Assembly (NCBI GenBank): GCA_964592755.1
Contig: CAZQFS010000092.1
Span: 1 to 12,425 of the forward strand
Direction: 5' to 3'
DNA: 12,425 bases
Source of the DNA: CAZQFS01 sp964592755
Lineage (GTDB): Bacteria; Hydrothermota; Tepidihabitantia; Tepidihabitantales; Tepidihabitantaceae
This document shows, piece after piece, positions 5,855 through 11,911 of this stretch; position 1 is the first letter of the stretch; every line of letters starts with the position of its first letter. The notes under the pieces were generated by a model. The model saw only the letters and a program-made list of their open reading frames with translations. It made no database searches and was not told the origin of the DNA. A program made the position numbers and the translations under genes.

Positions 5855-7849
5855 CTACGCGACGCGCGATACCGAGAGGTGGCAGGACGGTCTCAGACCG
5901 GCGCAGGGGTCGGGTCGGTAGTTCGGCACCAGTTGGGCAAGCTGCTGCTTGACAGCCAGACGGTCGAGTCGGGCAAGGGAATGCTCCAGCCCTTGAAGCG
6001 CGGCAGCCAGGTCCGGGTAGCTGACCCGGCGTGAAATGCGGGCCTGGAAGACCCGGTCGTTCTCGGTGGCAACCGTGCCTTCTTCCGCAGTCAGCAGTTC
6101 CTCAAAGAGCTTCTCGCCCGGCCGCATTCCGGTGACGATAACCGGTATGTCGGTGTTGGGGGTCAGGCCGGCCAGCTCGACCATCCGGTGGGCGAGGTCC
6201 CAGATTCGGACCGGCTCACCCATGTCAAGGACGAAGACTTCGCCACCGCGGCCCTGGGCCGCGGCCTGGAGCACGAGGAGCACCGCCTCACTGGTGAGCA
6301 TGAAGTAGCGCCTCATCTCCGGGTCGGTCACGGTAATCGGCTGGCGTCGGGCGATGGCGTCGCGGAAGATGGTCGTGACGCTGCCCCGGCTGTCGAGGAC
6401 GTTGCCGAAGCGGACCGCCATCACCCGCATGTCAGAGAGACCGTTCATGGAAACCGCCAGCATCTCACCCAGGCGCTTGGACGCGCCCATCGTGCTCGTC
6501 GGGTTGACCGCCTTGTCGGTCGAGATGTAGACGAAGCACTCGGTCCCGCAGCGGACCGCGGTGCGGGACAGCAGATGTGTGCCGAGGACGTTGACCCGGA
6601 CAGCGTCTTCCGGATGGAACTCGAGAATCGGCACATGCTTGTACGCCGCGGCATGGAAAACCACCTCGGGCCGGTAGCGCTCGAACGCGGCGGCCACATC
6701 CTGCTCGTGGGTGATGTCGCCGAGCACCGGAATCAGCTCCAGCCCGGGGTGGTTCTGGCGGACTTCCCGGTCAACGTAGAACAGATTCGAGTCGTCCCGC
6801 TCAAAGAGAATCAGGGCCGCCGGTTCGAACCGGGCCAGTTGCCGGCAGAGCTCGGAGCCGATCGAGCCGCCGGCTCCGGTTACAAGGATGCGCCGACCAC
6901 CGAAGACCTGACGCATCCGGCTGACGTCAATCGGCACCGGGGGACGGCCGGTGAGTTCGTGGATGCAGAGTTTCTCCAGCGCGCCAAGGTCAGACCGGTC
7001 CTCGATGACGTCCACGAGCGACGGCATGGTCTTGACTTCGACCGTGCCCAGCCGGTGCAGCCGGGCATACAGGTCGCCGAGGCTGAAGCGCGGATTGGTT
7101 TCGAGCAGCACGAGCACGACCTGTATCTGGTAGCGTTCGATAATGGCTTCGAGTTCGTCGGTCGTGCCCAGTACCTCGATGCCCTGTTCGTAGTTGCCGA
7201 CCTGGTTCGGGTCAGGGTCAATGATGCCGGTGATGTAGTAGTCGAACTCCCCGACCCGGCGGAGCAGGTTGGGCAAGAAATAGGCGTGTTTGGACGACAT
7301 CACGACCAGGGTCCGCTTCCCTTCGGCCGGACGGAAGAGCGGCTCGAGCAGAAGGCGACGGGAGCCCCGGAAGGTGGCGAGCGCAAGGAAGAGTGCCATG
7401 CCCCAGAGCAGGGGATGAGGCATGTCTACCTCACCGAGCGGAGTGAAGAGCACGAGCCCGTAGAAGAGGAATACAACCAGACTGATTGCGCCGGCAAGGC
7501 GCCGGAGGTCGGCAAGCGAGAACGTGACCCAGGCAAGGCGGTAGTTGCGGAAGGCGACATTGGCAGCAATCACCAGGACCGAAAGCACAGCACCGAGGAG
7601 CAGGGCATTGGCGGGCACAAACTGCGTTCGACTCATAGCAAGCCGGAACGTGAGCACCGTAGCCAGCACAGTGACGAGGCCATCTCCGATGATGAAGAAG
7701 GCTTCGCGGCGGGAGCCGGTGATGCGGAGGAATCGGCCGAATGCGGCCTGGAGCTCGCCTGACAGGGTCTTGATTCCGCCCAGCAGGCGCGTATCGCGTC
7801 CTGGTGCGGGCAGAGTCAGTCCGTTGTGACCCACGCGACTAGTGCTCAT
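5855..7849 (-). CDS. Membrane-bound UDP-sugar 4,6-dehydratase (WbpM/PglF/CapD class), 664 aa
   Basis: Nucleotide-sugar dehydratase of the long FlaA1/WbpM/PglF/CapD class. Characterised members convert UDP-GlcNAc to the 4-keto-6-deoxy sugar that starts routes to di-amino or 6-deoxy sugars of capsule, O-antigen or glycoproteins. The N-terminal third has about four membrane helices (around residues 55-190), followed by a first Rossmann-like region (KRTLVVMSSKHAYFLPNLL). The second, catalytic SDR domain begins with the NAD-binding TGAGGSIGS (from residue 324) and carries HAAAYKHVPILEFHP, ISTDKAVNPTSTMGASK and the C-terminal GMRPGEKLFEEL. Met454 replaces the usual catalytic Tyr, with Lys458 four residues on, as is known for WbpM/PglF-type enzymes. 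The ATG at 7849 is preferred. A TTG at 7942 in the same frame would translate a degenerate repeat into a Ser/Arg/His-rich leader. Neither start has a good ribosome site. The gene stands alone and is convergent with the ATPase. The true substrate sugar cannot be read from the sequence. Confidence 0.93.
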   Translation of the reverse strand: MSTSRVGHNGLTLPAPGRDTRLLGGIKTLSGELQAAFGRFLRITGSRREAFFIIGDGLVTVLATVLTFRLAMSRTQFVPANALLLGAVLSVLVIAANVAFRNYRLAWVTFSLADLRRLAGAISLVVFLFYGLVLFTPLGEVDMPHPLLWGMALFLALATFRGSRRLLLEPLFRPAEGKRTLVVMSSKHAYFLPNLLRRVGEFDYYITGIIDPDPNQVGNYEQGIEVLGTTDELEAIIERYQIQVVLVLLETNPRFSLGDLYARLHRLGTVEVKTMPSLVDVIEDRSDLGALEKLCIHELTGRPPVPIDVSRMRQVFGGRRILVTGAGGSIGSELCRQLARFEPAALILFERDDSNLFYVDREVRQNHPGLELIPVLGDITHEQDVAAAFERYRPEVVFHAAAYKHVPILEFHPEDAVRVNVLGTHLLSRTAVRCGTECFVYISTDKAVNPTSTMGASKRLGEMLAVSMNGLSDMRVMAVRFGNVLDSRGSVTTIFRDAIARRQPITVTDPEMRRYFMLTSEAVLLVLQAAAQGRGGEVFVLDMGEPVRIWDLAHRMVELAGLTPNTDIPVIVTGMRPGEKLFEELLTAEEGTVATENDRVFQARISRRVSYPDLAAALQGLEHSLARLDRLAVKQQLAQLVPNYRPDPCAGLRPSCHLSVSRVA

Positions 7850-8143
7850 GGCGAGGAACGAGGAGCGCTGAGCGCGGAACGGCGAACGGTGAGCGGCGAA
7901 CGGTGTGTGACTATCATGACTCCCCGCCAGCAGGATGAGCAATATCCATACCGGAGCATCTGGTTACGCATTGTGCGCCAAGTTATTGTAAGTCAGTAGG
8001 TTAGGACGCACAGTTGCAGGCGTCGGGGATGCGGCTGAGTGTATCCGGTGCGGCTGCCCGGGGCTAAGTGAAGCAGCGTGAAGCGGTTAGCGCTGCGACC
8101 GGGAAGACGCAGTTGGTGCTGCCGGGGCGAGACAGAGCCGGCT
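7850..8143. other. 294-bp non-coding gap between mutL-like gene and dehydratase
   Basis: This gap must hold the end of the gcv/mutL transcript and the promoter of the dehydratase. No conserved protein, tRNA or known riboswitch is apparent. On the minus strand TACAAT (7990-7985) is the best -10 candidate, but no good -35 lies at the right distance. A GC-rich hairpin (arms 8138-8142 and 8148-8152, loop TTCAG) overlaps the mutL-like stop codon but lacks a U tract. Other structure: a direct repeat GTGAAGC (8068-8074 and 8078-8084), an inverted repeat GCAGCG/CGCTGC (8073-8078 and 8091-8096) and the heptamer array at 7852-7907. Confidence 0.5.
7852..7907. repeat. Degenerate heptamer tandem array, 8 units
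   Basis: Eight back-to-back 7-bp units on the plus strand: CGAGGAA, CGAGGAG, CGCTGAG, CGCGGAA, CGGCGAA, CGGTGAG, CGGCGAA, CGGTGTG. All begin with CG and all but the last fit CGNNGAR; variation is concentrated at positions 3 and 4. The array ends two bases before the dehydratase ATG, so it forms the 5' leader of that gene. The pattern recalls the short tandem heptanucleotide repeats of heterocystous cyanobacteria in type, not in sequence. Function unknown. Confidence 0.75.
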
Positions 8144-9946
8144 TCAGGCCGGGTAGGCGCCGAGCTGCACTGCCCACTTGCGCAGTGCTTCGCGGCGCTG
8201 GTTGTCGGCCTCGGGCAGGGCAAGGGGCCGGCCGCGGCAGTCGATAATCACGCCGGACAGACCGCCCTCGACCTTTGATTCCAGCGTCTTGCCCGGCCCG
8301 GCGCCGACGTCAAAGCCCCGTTCGGGGTTGATGACCGCCGGGGCAGATGCGCCGACCGGCAGAGGCAGCAAGGCGATGTCGCCGAAGTTGACGCGCGCCT
8401 CCATCTCTTCGCCGCCGGGCTTTGTCACTTTTACGTGCACGCACTTCTGGCCTTCCTTGCCCGTACCGACCGGGACGATGGCCGTGCCGAGGTGAATCAG
8501 GCAGTCCTTCTCGAAGACCTCGTAGGCGGCCTCAGGATGGACCTCGGTCAGCACGCCGAGATGCGGCATCATGAAGATGGAATCCACGGTCAGGCGGGTG
8601 ACGCCCTCGGGCTGGAACGCGTCAAGCAGCATCATCGCAGACTGGACCCGGCGCGGTGCATGGGAGAGGGCTCCGCCCGAGCCGACCACGAGGTTCAGGT
8701 CCATCATGCTGACTAAGGTTTCGCCGGTGCGGGTCTGGGCAAAGGCGTCGGAGATGGTCCGCTCCTGCTGCACGCCTTTGAGACCGACGGCCATGGACCT
8801 GTGGTGTACGAGCGCCAGGCGCAGGGCTTCGCGCGCGATGGCCTGTTCGAGCTTGAGGTCTTCGAGCGTGGACGGGATGGTCGTGGGCCGAATCATCTTG
8901 TTGCGGATGCGGTTGCGTACCTCGGCCCCGGCCATCTCCATGGGCAGCCAGCGCATGATGTTGGCTTCGCCAGCTTCGGCCAGCACGTTGGAGATGGAAT
9001 AGGACATGCCGAGGTTGGCCGAGACCGTGCGGTTGAACACGCCCTGGAATACGCTGAAGACGTCGGTGGTCGCGCCGCCGATGTCGACGCCGAGCACGGC
9101 GATTTTCTGGGTCTTGCCGATGTTCTCAATCAGCAGCCCGACCGCGCCCGGCGTGGGCATGATGGGCACATCGGTCCAGTTCATCAGTTTGCCGTAGCCC
9201 GGAGCATGGGCCATGACATGTTCCATGAACAGGTCGTGAATCTTGTTCCGGGCCGGGAGCAGGTTCTCCCGTTCGAGCACGGGCCGGATGTTCTCGACGA
9301 TTTCGAGTGCGCTCTTGTCTTGCAGGGTTTTGAGCACGAGTTCGCGCGCATCTTTGTTGCCGGCAAAGATGACCGGCAGGCTGTAGCCCATGCCGAACCG
9401 CGGCTTGGGGTCGGCCGCGGAGATGAGTTCGGCCAGCTCGATGACGTGGGAGACCGTGCCGCCGTCGATGCCGCCGGACAAAAGAATCATGTCCGGTCGG
9501 AGCGTGCGGATGCGTTCTATCTTCTCGTGCGGCAGCCGTCCGTCATTGGAGGCGATGACGTCCATCACGATGGCGCCGGCGCCGAGCGCGGCCCGGGCCG
9601 CGGACTCACCCGACATCGTCAGCACCACGCCCGCGACCATCATCTGCAGTCCGCCGCCGGCCGACGACGTCGAGATGTAGGTGTCCGAGCCATCCTTGTC
9701 GCCGCGTTTGGGCTTGATAATCGTCTCGCCGTCGAGCAGCTTCACGCCGGAGAGCTCTTCAACCTCCATCACGGAGTTGAGCACGCCGCGGGTGACGTCT
9801 TCGAACGGCGCTTCGACCGTGGTCGGTGCTTCACCACGTGTGGCCAGACGAAACTCATTCCCGCGTTTCTCGATGAGAATCGCCTTGGTTGTGGTCGAGC
9901 CGCAGTCAGTGGCGAGGATTCGGGTTATCTTTGACTTTTCTATCAC
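8144..9946 (-). CDS. MutL/GlmL-family actin-fold ATPase, 600 aa
   Basis: Member of the GlmL/MutL family named from the glutamate mutase locus. It is unrelated to the mismatch-repair MutL and is thought to act as an ATP-dependent reactivating chaperone for adenosylcobalamin enzymes. The sugar-kinase/Hsp70/actin nucleotide-binding motifs are clear: phosphate-1 DCGSTTTK (residues 14-21), phosphate-2 DIGGATTD (288-295) and adenosine loop GSGGA (422-426). Also visible are STSSAGGGLQMMVAGVV, LLSGGIDGG and a Gly-rich C-terminal region. I place the start at GTG 9946, because the GGAGG at 9960-9956 lies 9 bases upstream of it but directly abuts the alternative ATG at 9955. The gene overlaps the preceding 105-residue gene by 41 bases and is last in the gcv cluster. 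No mutase subunit lies in the window, so the client enzyme is unknown; it could be encoded elsewhere, or this copy could serve something else. Confidence 0.88.
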   Translation of the reverse strand: MIEKSKITRILATDCGSTTTKAILIEKRGNEFRLATRGEAPTTVEAPFEDVTRGVLNSVMEVEELSGVKLLDGETIIKPKRGDKDGSDTYISTSSAGGGLQMMVAGVVLTMSGESAARAALGAGAIVMDVIASNDGRLPHEKIERIRTLRPDMILLSGGIDGGTVSHVIELAELISAADPKPRFGMGYSLPVIFAGNKDARELVLKTLQDKSALEIVENIRPVLERENLLPARNKIHDLFMEHVMAHAPGYGKLMNWTDVPIMPTPGAVGLLIENIGKTQKIAVLGVDIGGATTDVFSVFQGVFNRTVSANLGMSYSISNVLAEAGEANIMRWLPMEMAGAEVRNRIRNKMIRPTTIPSTLEDLKLEQAIAREALRLALVHHRSMAVGLKGVQQERTISDAFAQTRTGETLVSMMDLNLVVGSGGALSHAPRRVQSAMMLLDAFQPEGVTRLTVDSIFMMPHLGVLTEVHPEAAYEVFEKDCLIHLGTAIVPVGTGKEGQKCVHVKVTKPGGEEMEARVNFGDIALLPLPVGASAPAVINPERGFDVGAGPGKTLESKVEGGLSGVIIDCRGRPLALPEADNQRREALRKWAVQLGAYPA

Positions 9947-10223
9947 GCCTGTCATCCTCCAGTTTCTCGATGGTCTGGATCAGGGCCTCGACGTTGGCCC
10001 GGTCTTCGAGCAGGGCGGTGACTTCGTCGTACTGACGGAATGGGAACACCGCGGTGATGATGGGCTGCAGGAAAACCATCATCTGCGAGCCGACAAAAGA
10101 GAGCGGCTTGGACGACTCCAGTATCACAATGGCCACCGGCGAGAGCCGCAGGTCCACGACTTTCTGGGCAATCCTGCCGAGGATTTCGGTCCTGCGCTCG
10201 GCGGGAACGTCGGAGGCGAACAT
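9906..10223 (-). CDS. Conserved-looking small protein of unknown function, 105 aa
   Basis: I do not assign a family. The ATG at 10223 shares one base with the gcvPB TGA stop, and the 3' end overlaps the mutL-like gene, so the ORF is locked between two real genes and is very likely translated. The sequence reads like a globular protein. It has a helical N-terminus (RTEILGRIAQKVVDLRL), a hydrophobic strand (SPVAIVILESSKPL, 28-41), a hydrophobic stretch SFVGSQMMVFLQPIITAVFP (42-61) long enough to bury in a membrane or in a partner, a helix YDEVTALLEDRANVEALIQTIEKLE (65-89) and a very charged tail. No cysteines or obvious catalytic residues are present. Its position suggests a partner of the MutL-like ATPase or of glycine decarboxylase. 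The competing frame at 9952-10272 is Arg-rich and looks like a shadow. Confidence 0.75.
   Translation of the reverse strand: MFASDVPAERRTEILGRIAQKVVDLRLSPVAIVILESSKPLSFVGSQMMVFLQPIITAVFPFRQYDEVTALLEDRANVEALIQTIEKLEDDRRDRKVKDNPNPRH
9956..9960 (-). promoter_or_regulatory. Ribosome binding site deciding the mutL-like start
   Basis: GGAGG on the minus strand (9960-9956) touches ATG 9955 with no spacer, which is unsuitable for initiation there, but sits 9 bases from GTG 9946. It therefore favours the GTG. The site lies inside the 3' end of the upstream 105-residue gene. Confidence 0.6.
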
Positions 10224-11716
10224 CAGGCATCGTTCCGGGTAGTCGGTCCAAGGTCGGCGACGTCGAGCTCACGCGAGGCCCGGGCCTCGTCCAGACGGCG
10301 CACCGGGGTCGTGACCGGCGCGTTCCGGAGCGTGGCCGGTTCGGTGGCGGCCTCGCGGGCGATGCGTTTCATCGCGTCGATGAAGCCGTCCAGCGATTCG
10401 AGCGACTCGGTTTCGGTCGGCTCAATCATCAGGGCTTCGGGTACAATCAGCGGGAAGTAGATGGTCGGCGCATGCAGGCCGAAGTCGAGCAGCCGCTTGG
10501 CTACGTCGAGTGTCTTCACGTCGTGGGGTCGCAGGTTGGCGCCGGAGAACACGACCTCGTGCATGGACCGGCCCTTGTAGGGCAGGTCGTAGATTCCTTC
10601 GAGCCCGGCGCGTACGTAGTTGGCATTGAGCACGGCATTCTCCGCTGCGTCCCGAAGACCTTCGGCGCCGAGCATACGGATATAGGTGTATGCGCGCACG
10701 AGAACGCCGAACTGGCCGTGGAACCCGGCGACCCGGCCGATAGAGTCTGGCCGGGCGTAATCCAGGGAGAAGGATTCGCAGGTTCCATGATTCGAGGATT
10801 CCAGGGTTCGGCCACTCGATTCCTTCCGAACCACCGGCACGGGCAGGAACGGCTCCAGGTGTTTCTTCACCGCGACCGGGCCGGAGCCCGGGCCGCCGCC
10901 GCCGTGCGGGGTTGAGAAAGTCTTGTGCAGGTTGATGTGCATCACGTCGAAGCCGGCATCGCCGGGTCGGTGCACACCGACACAGGCATTCAGGTTCGCG
11001 CCGTCGAGGTACACGAGTGCGCCCTGCTGGTGCATGACGTCGCAGATTGCCTTGGCCTCGGTCTCAAAGATGCCGAGCGTGTTCGGGTTCGTAACCATCA
11101 GGCAGGCAACACAGCCGGCAGCCGAGCACTCCCGTGCCAGCTCGGCCGGGTCGACCTGGCCGAGCTCGTTCGACTTGATTTGCACCGGCCTGAACCCGGA
11201 GAGCGTGACCGAGGCGGGATTGGTGCCGTGTGCCGAGTCAGGCACGAGCACGATATCGCGCTTCTCGCCTCGTTTCTCAAAGTACTTGCGCACCATCATG
11301 ATACCGGTCAGCTCGCCGTGCGCGCCGGCCGCAGGCTGGAGCGACACCGCGTCAAACCCGGTGACCTCGGCCAAAAGTCCCTGCAGCTCGTACATCAGTC
11401 GCAGTGCGCCCTGGGTCAGTGCCTCGGGCTGGAGCGGGTGCAGGCCGGCAAAGCCTGCCAGACGGCAGGTCAGTTCGTTGACCTTGGGGTTGTACTTCAT
11501 CGTGCACGAGCCGAGCGGGTAGAACCCTCGGTCCACATGATGGTTCATTACCGACAGCCGGTTGAAGTGCCGTGCGACGTCGACCTCGGCCAGCTCAGGC
11601 AGCGGGTTGTCTTTGCGGGCGTACTCGCCGGCATCGACTGCGGGCACGTCCAGGTCAGGCAGGGACCATGCCCGGCGACCCGGAGACGATAACTCGAAGA
11701 CGGTCTTTTCAGGCAT
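10223..11716 (-). CDS. gcvPB: Glycine dehydrogenase (decarboxylating) subunit 2, 497 aa
   Basis: PLP-carrying subunit of the two-part P-protein of the glycine cleavage system. With GcvPA it decarboxylates glycine and passes the aminomethyl group to the lipoyl arm of GcvH. The PLP-binding Lys is Lys265 in LHKTFSTPHGGGGPG. Other family stretches are FYPLGSCTMKYNP, LQPAAGAHGELTG, PDSAHGTNPAS, YLDGANLNA, SIGRVAGFHGQFGVLVRAYTYI and the C-terminal APVTTPVRRLDEARA. The start ATG 11716 is set by GAGGAA about 7 bases upstream and a one-base overlap with the stop of the cysteine-rich gene. The longer ORF to 11857 only reads through that gene in another frame. An unusual Ser-rich segment, residues 299-315 (ESSGRTLESSNHGTCES), lies between PVPVVRK and FSLDY, where the family normally has a short loop. 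It is encoded by a tandem repeat. The catalytic regions are otherwise intact, so the enzyme is probably active. Confidence 0.96.
   Translation of the reverse strand: MPEKTVFELSSPGRRAWSLPDLDVPAVDAGEYARKDNPLPELAEVDVARHFNRLSVMNHHVDRGFYPLGSCTMKYNPKVNELTCRLAGFAGLHPLQPEALTQGALRLMYELQGLLAEVTGFDAVSLQPAAGAHGELTGIMMVRKYFEKRGEKRDIVLVPDSAHGTNPASVTLSGFRPVQIKSNELGQVDPAELARECSAAGCVACLMVTNPNTLGIFETEAKAICDVMHQQGALVYLDGANLNACVGVHRPGDAGFDVMHINLHKTFSTPHGGGGPGSGPVAVKKHLEPFLPVPVVRKESSGRTLESSNHGTCESFSLDYARPDSIGRVAGFHGQFGVLVRAYTYIRMLGAEGLRDAAENAVLNANYVRAGLEGIYDLPYKGRSMHEVVFSGANLRPHDVKTLDVAKRLLDFGLHAPTIYFPLIVPEALMIEPTETESLESLDGFIDAMKRIAREAATEPATLRNAPVTTPVRRLDEARASRELDVADLGPTTRNDA
10770..10809 (-). repeat. Degenerate octamer tandem array inside gcvPB
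   Basis: Read along the coding strand, five contiguous 8-bp units, GAACCCTG, GAATCCTC, GAATCATG, GAACCTGC and GAATCCTT, follow the consensus GAATCCTN; all begin with GAA. A further partial unit (GAATCGAG) lies 13 bases upstream at 10822-10815. The array encodes residues 303-316 of GcvPB, just before the conserved LDY, so repeat DNA appears to have been accommodated as an extra loop. Confidence 0.7.
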
Positions 11717-11910
11717 CAGCGTTTCCTCGCTGCGATGAATCGGGCGACCGAGCGGTCGTAGGTGCGTTCGACCTCGGGCGGGAACAGGCAGCCGGGCAGT
11801 TCGTCCATCTCCTTGTGGTAGGCGATACACTCGCAGCACTTGCCTTTGCGGGAGCATGGTTCATAGGTGCAGGTGCAACGCGCGCGGTTCGCCTTGATGT
11901 TGCAGTCCAT
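11716..11910 (-). CDS. Small cysteine-rich protein (DUF6485-like), 64 aa
   Basis: The sequence is full of cysteine in an ordered pattern: Cys3, Cys12, Cys14, Cys19, Cys25, Cys26, Cys28 and Cys41, with His32. Key stretches are RCTCTYEPCSRKGKCCECI, ELPGCLFP and VERTYDRSVARFI. From memory it matches a family of unknown function annotated as DUF6485, found in anaerobes; I am fairly but not fully sure of the number. Eight cysteines in 64 residues, with CxC, CC and CxC spacings, point to a bound metal (Zn or Fe-S) or to redox chemistry. There is no signal peptide, so it is cytosolic. It sits precisely between the genes for the two halves of glycine decarboxylase: one base after the gcvPA stop, and overlapping the gcvPB start by one base. 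That suggests a role connected with the P-protein, or merely shared expression. Confidence 0.85.
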   Translation of the reverse strand: MDCNIKANRARCTCTYEPCSRKGKCCECIAYHKEMDELPGCLFPPEVERTYDRSVARFIAARKR

Positions 11911-11911
11911 G

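Noticed and set aside
5888..5900. CGGTC-TCA-GACCG hairpin as terminator of the ATPase
   Set aside because: It has a short 5-bp stem with no T run and lies inside the dehydratase coding region.
6188..7762. 524-residue plus-strand ORF
   Set aside because: It is antisense to the nucleotide-sugar dehydratase, is dominated by charged residues and His, and has no ribosome site or motif.
7850..7942. TTG start giving a 31-residue N-terminal extension of the dehydratase
   Set aside because: There is no ribosome site at the TTG, and the extension would mainly be translated heptamer repeat; ATG 7849 is preferred, though not proven.
8068..8096. GTGAAGC direct repeat and GCAGCG/CGCTGC hairpin as RNA element or further heptamer array
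   Set aside because: There are only two repeat copies at a 10-bp period and one short stem; this is insufficient for a riboswitch, terminator or array call.
8138..8152. Hairpin as terminator of the mutL-like gene
   Set aside because: A 5-bp GC stem overlaps the stop codon, but no U tract follows on the minus strand; kept only as a note on the gap.
8801..9934. 377-residue plus-strand ORF
   Set aside because: It is a mirror of the MutL-like gene, whose nucleotide-binding motifs are unambiguous on the other strand.
9952..10272. 106-residue minus-strand ORF overlapping gcvPB end and the 105-aa gene
   Set aside because: It is Arg/Pro/His-rich, typical of an out-of-frame reading. The alternative frame begins exactly at the gcvPB stop and looks globular.
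11717..11857. N-terminal extension of gcvPB
   Set aside because: It reads through the cysteine-rich gene out of frame. ATG 11716 has a ribosome site and matches the family start.
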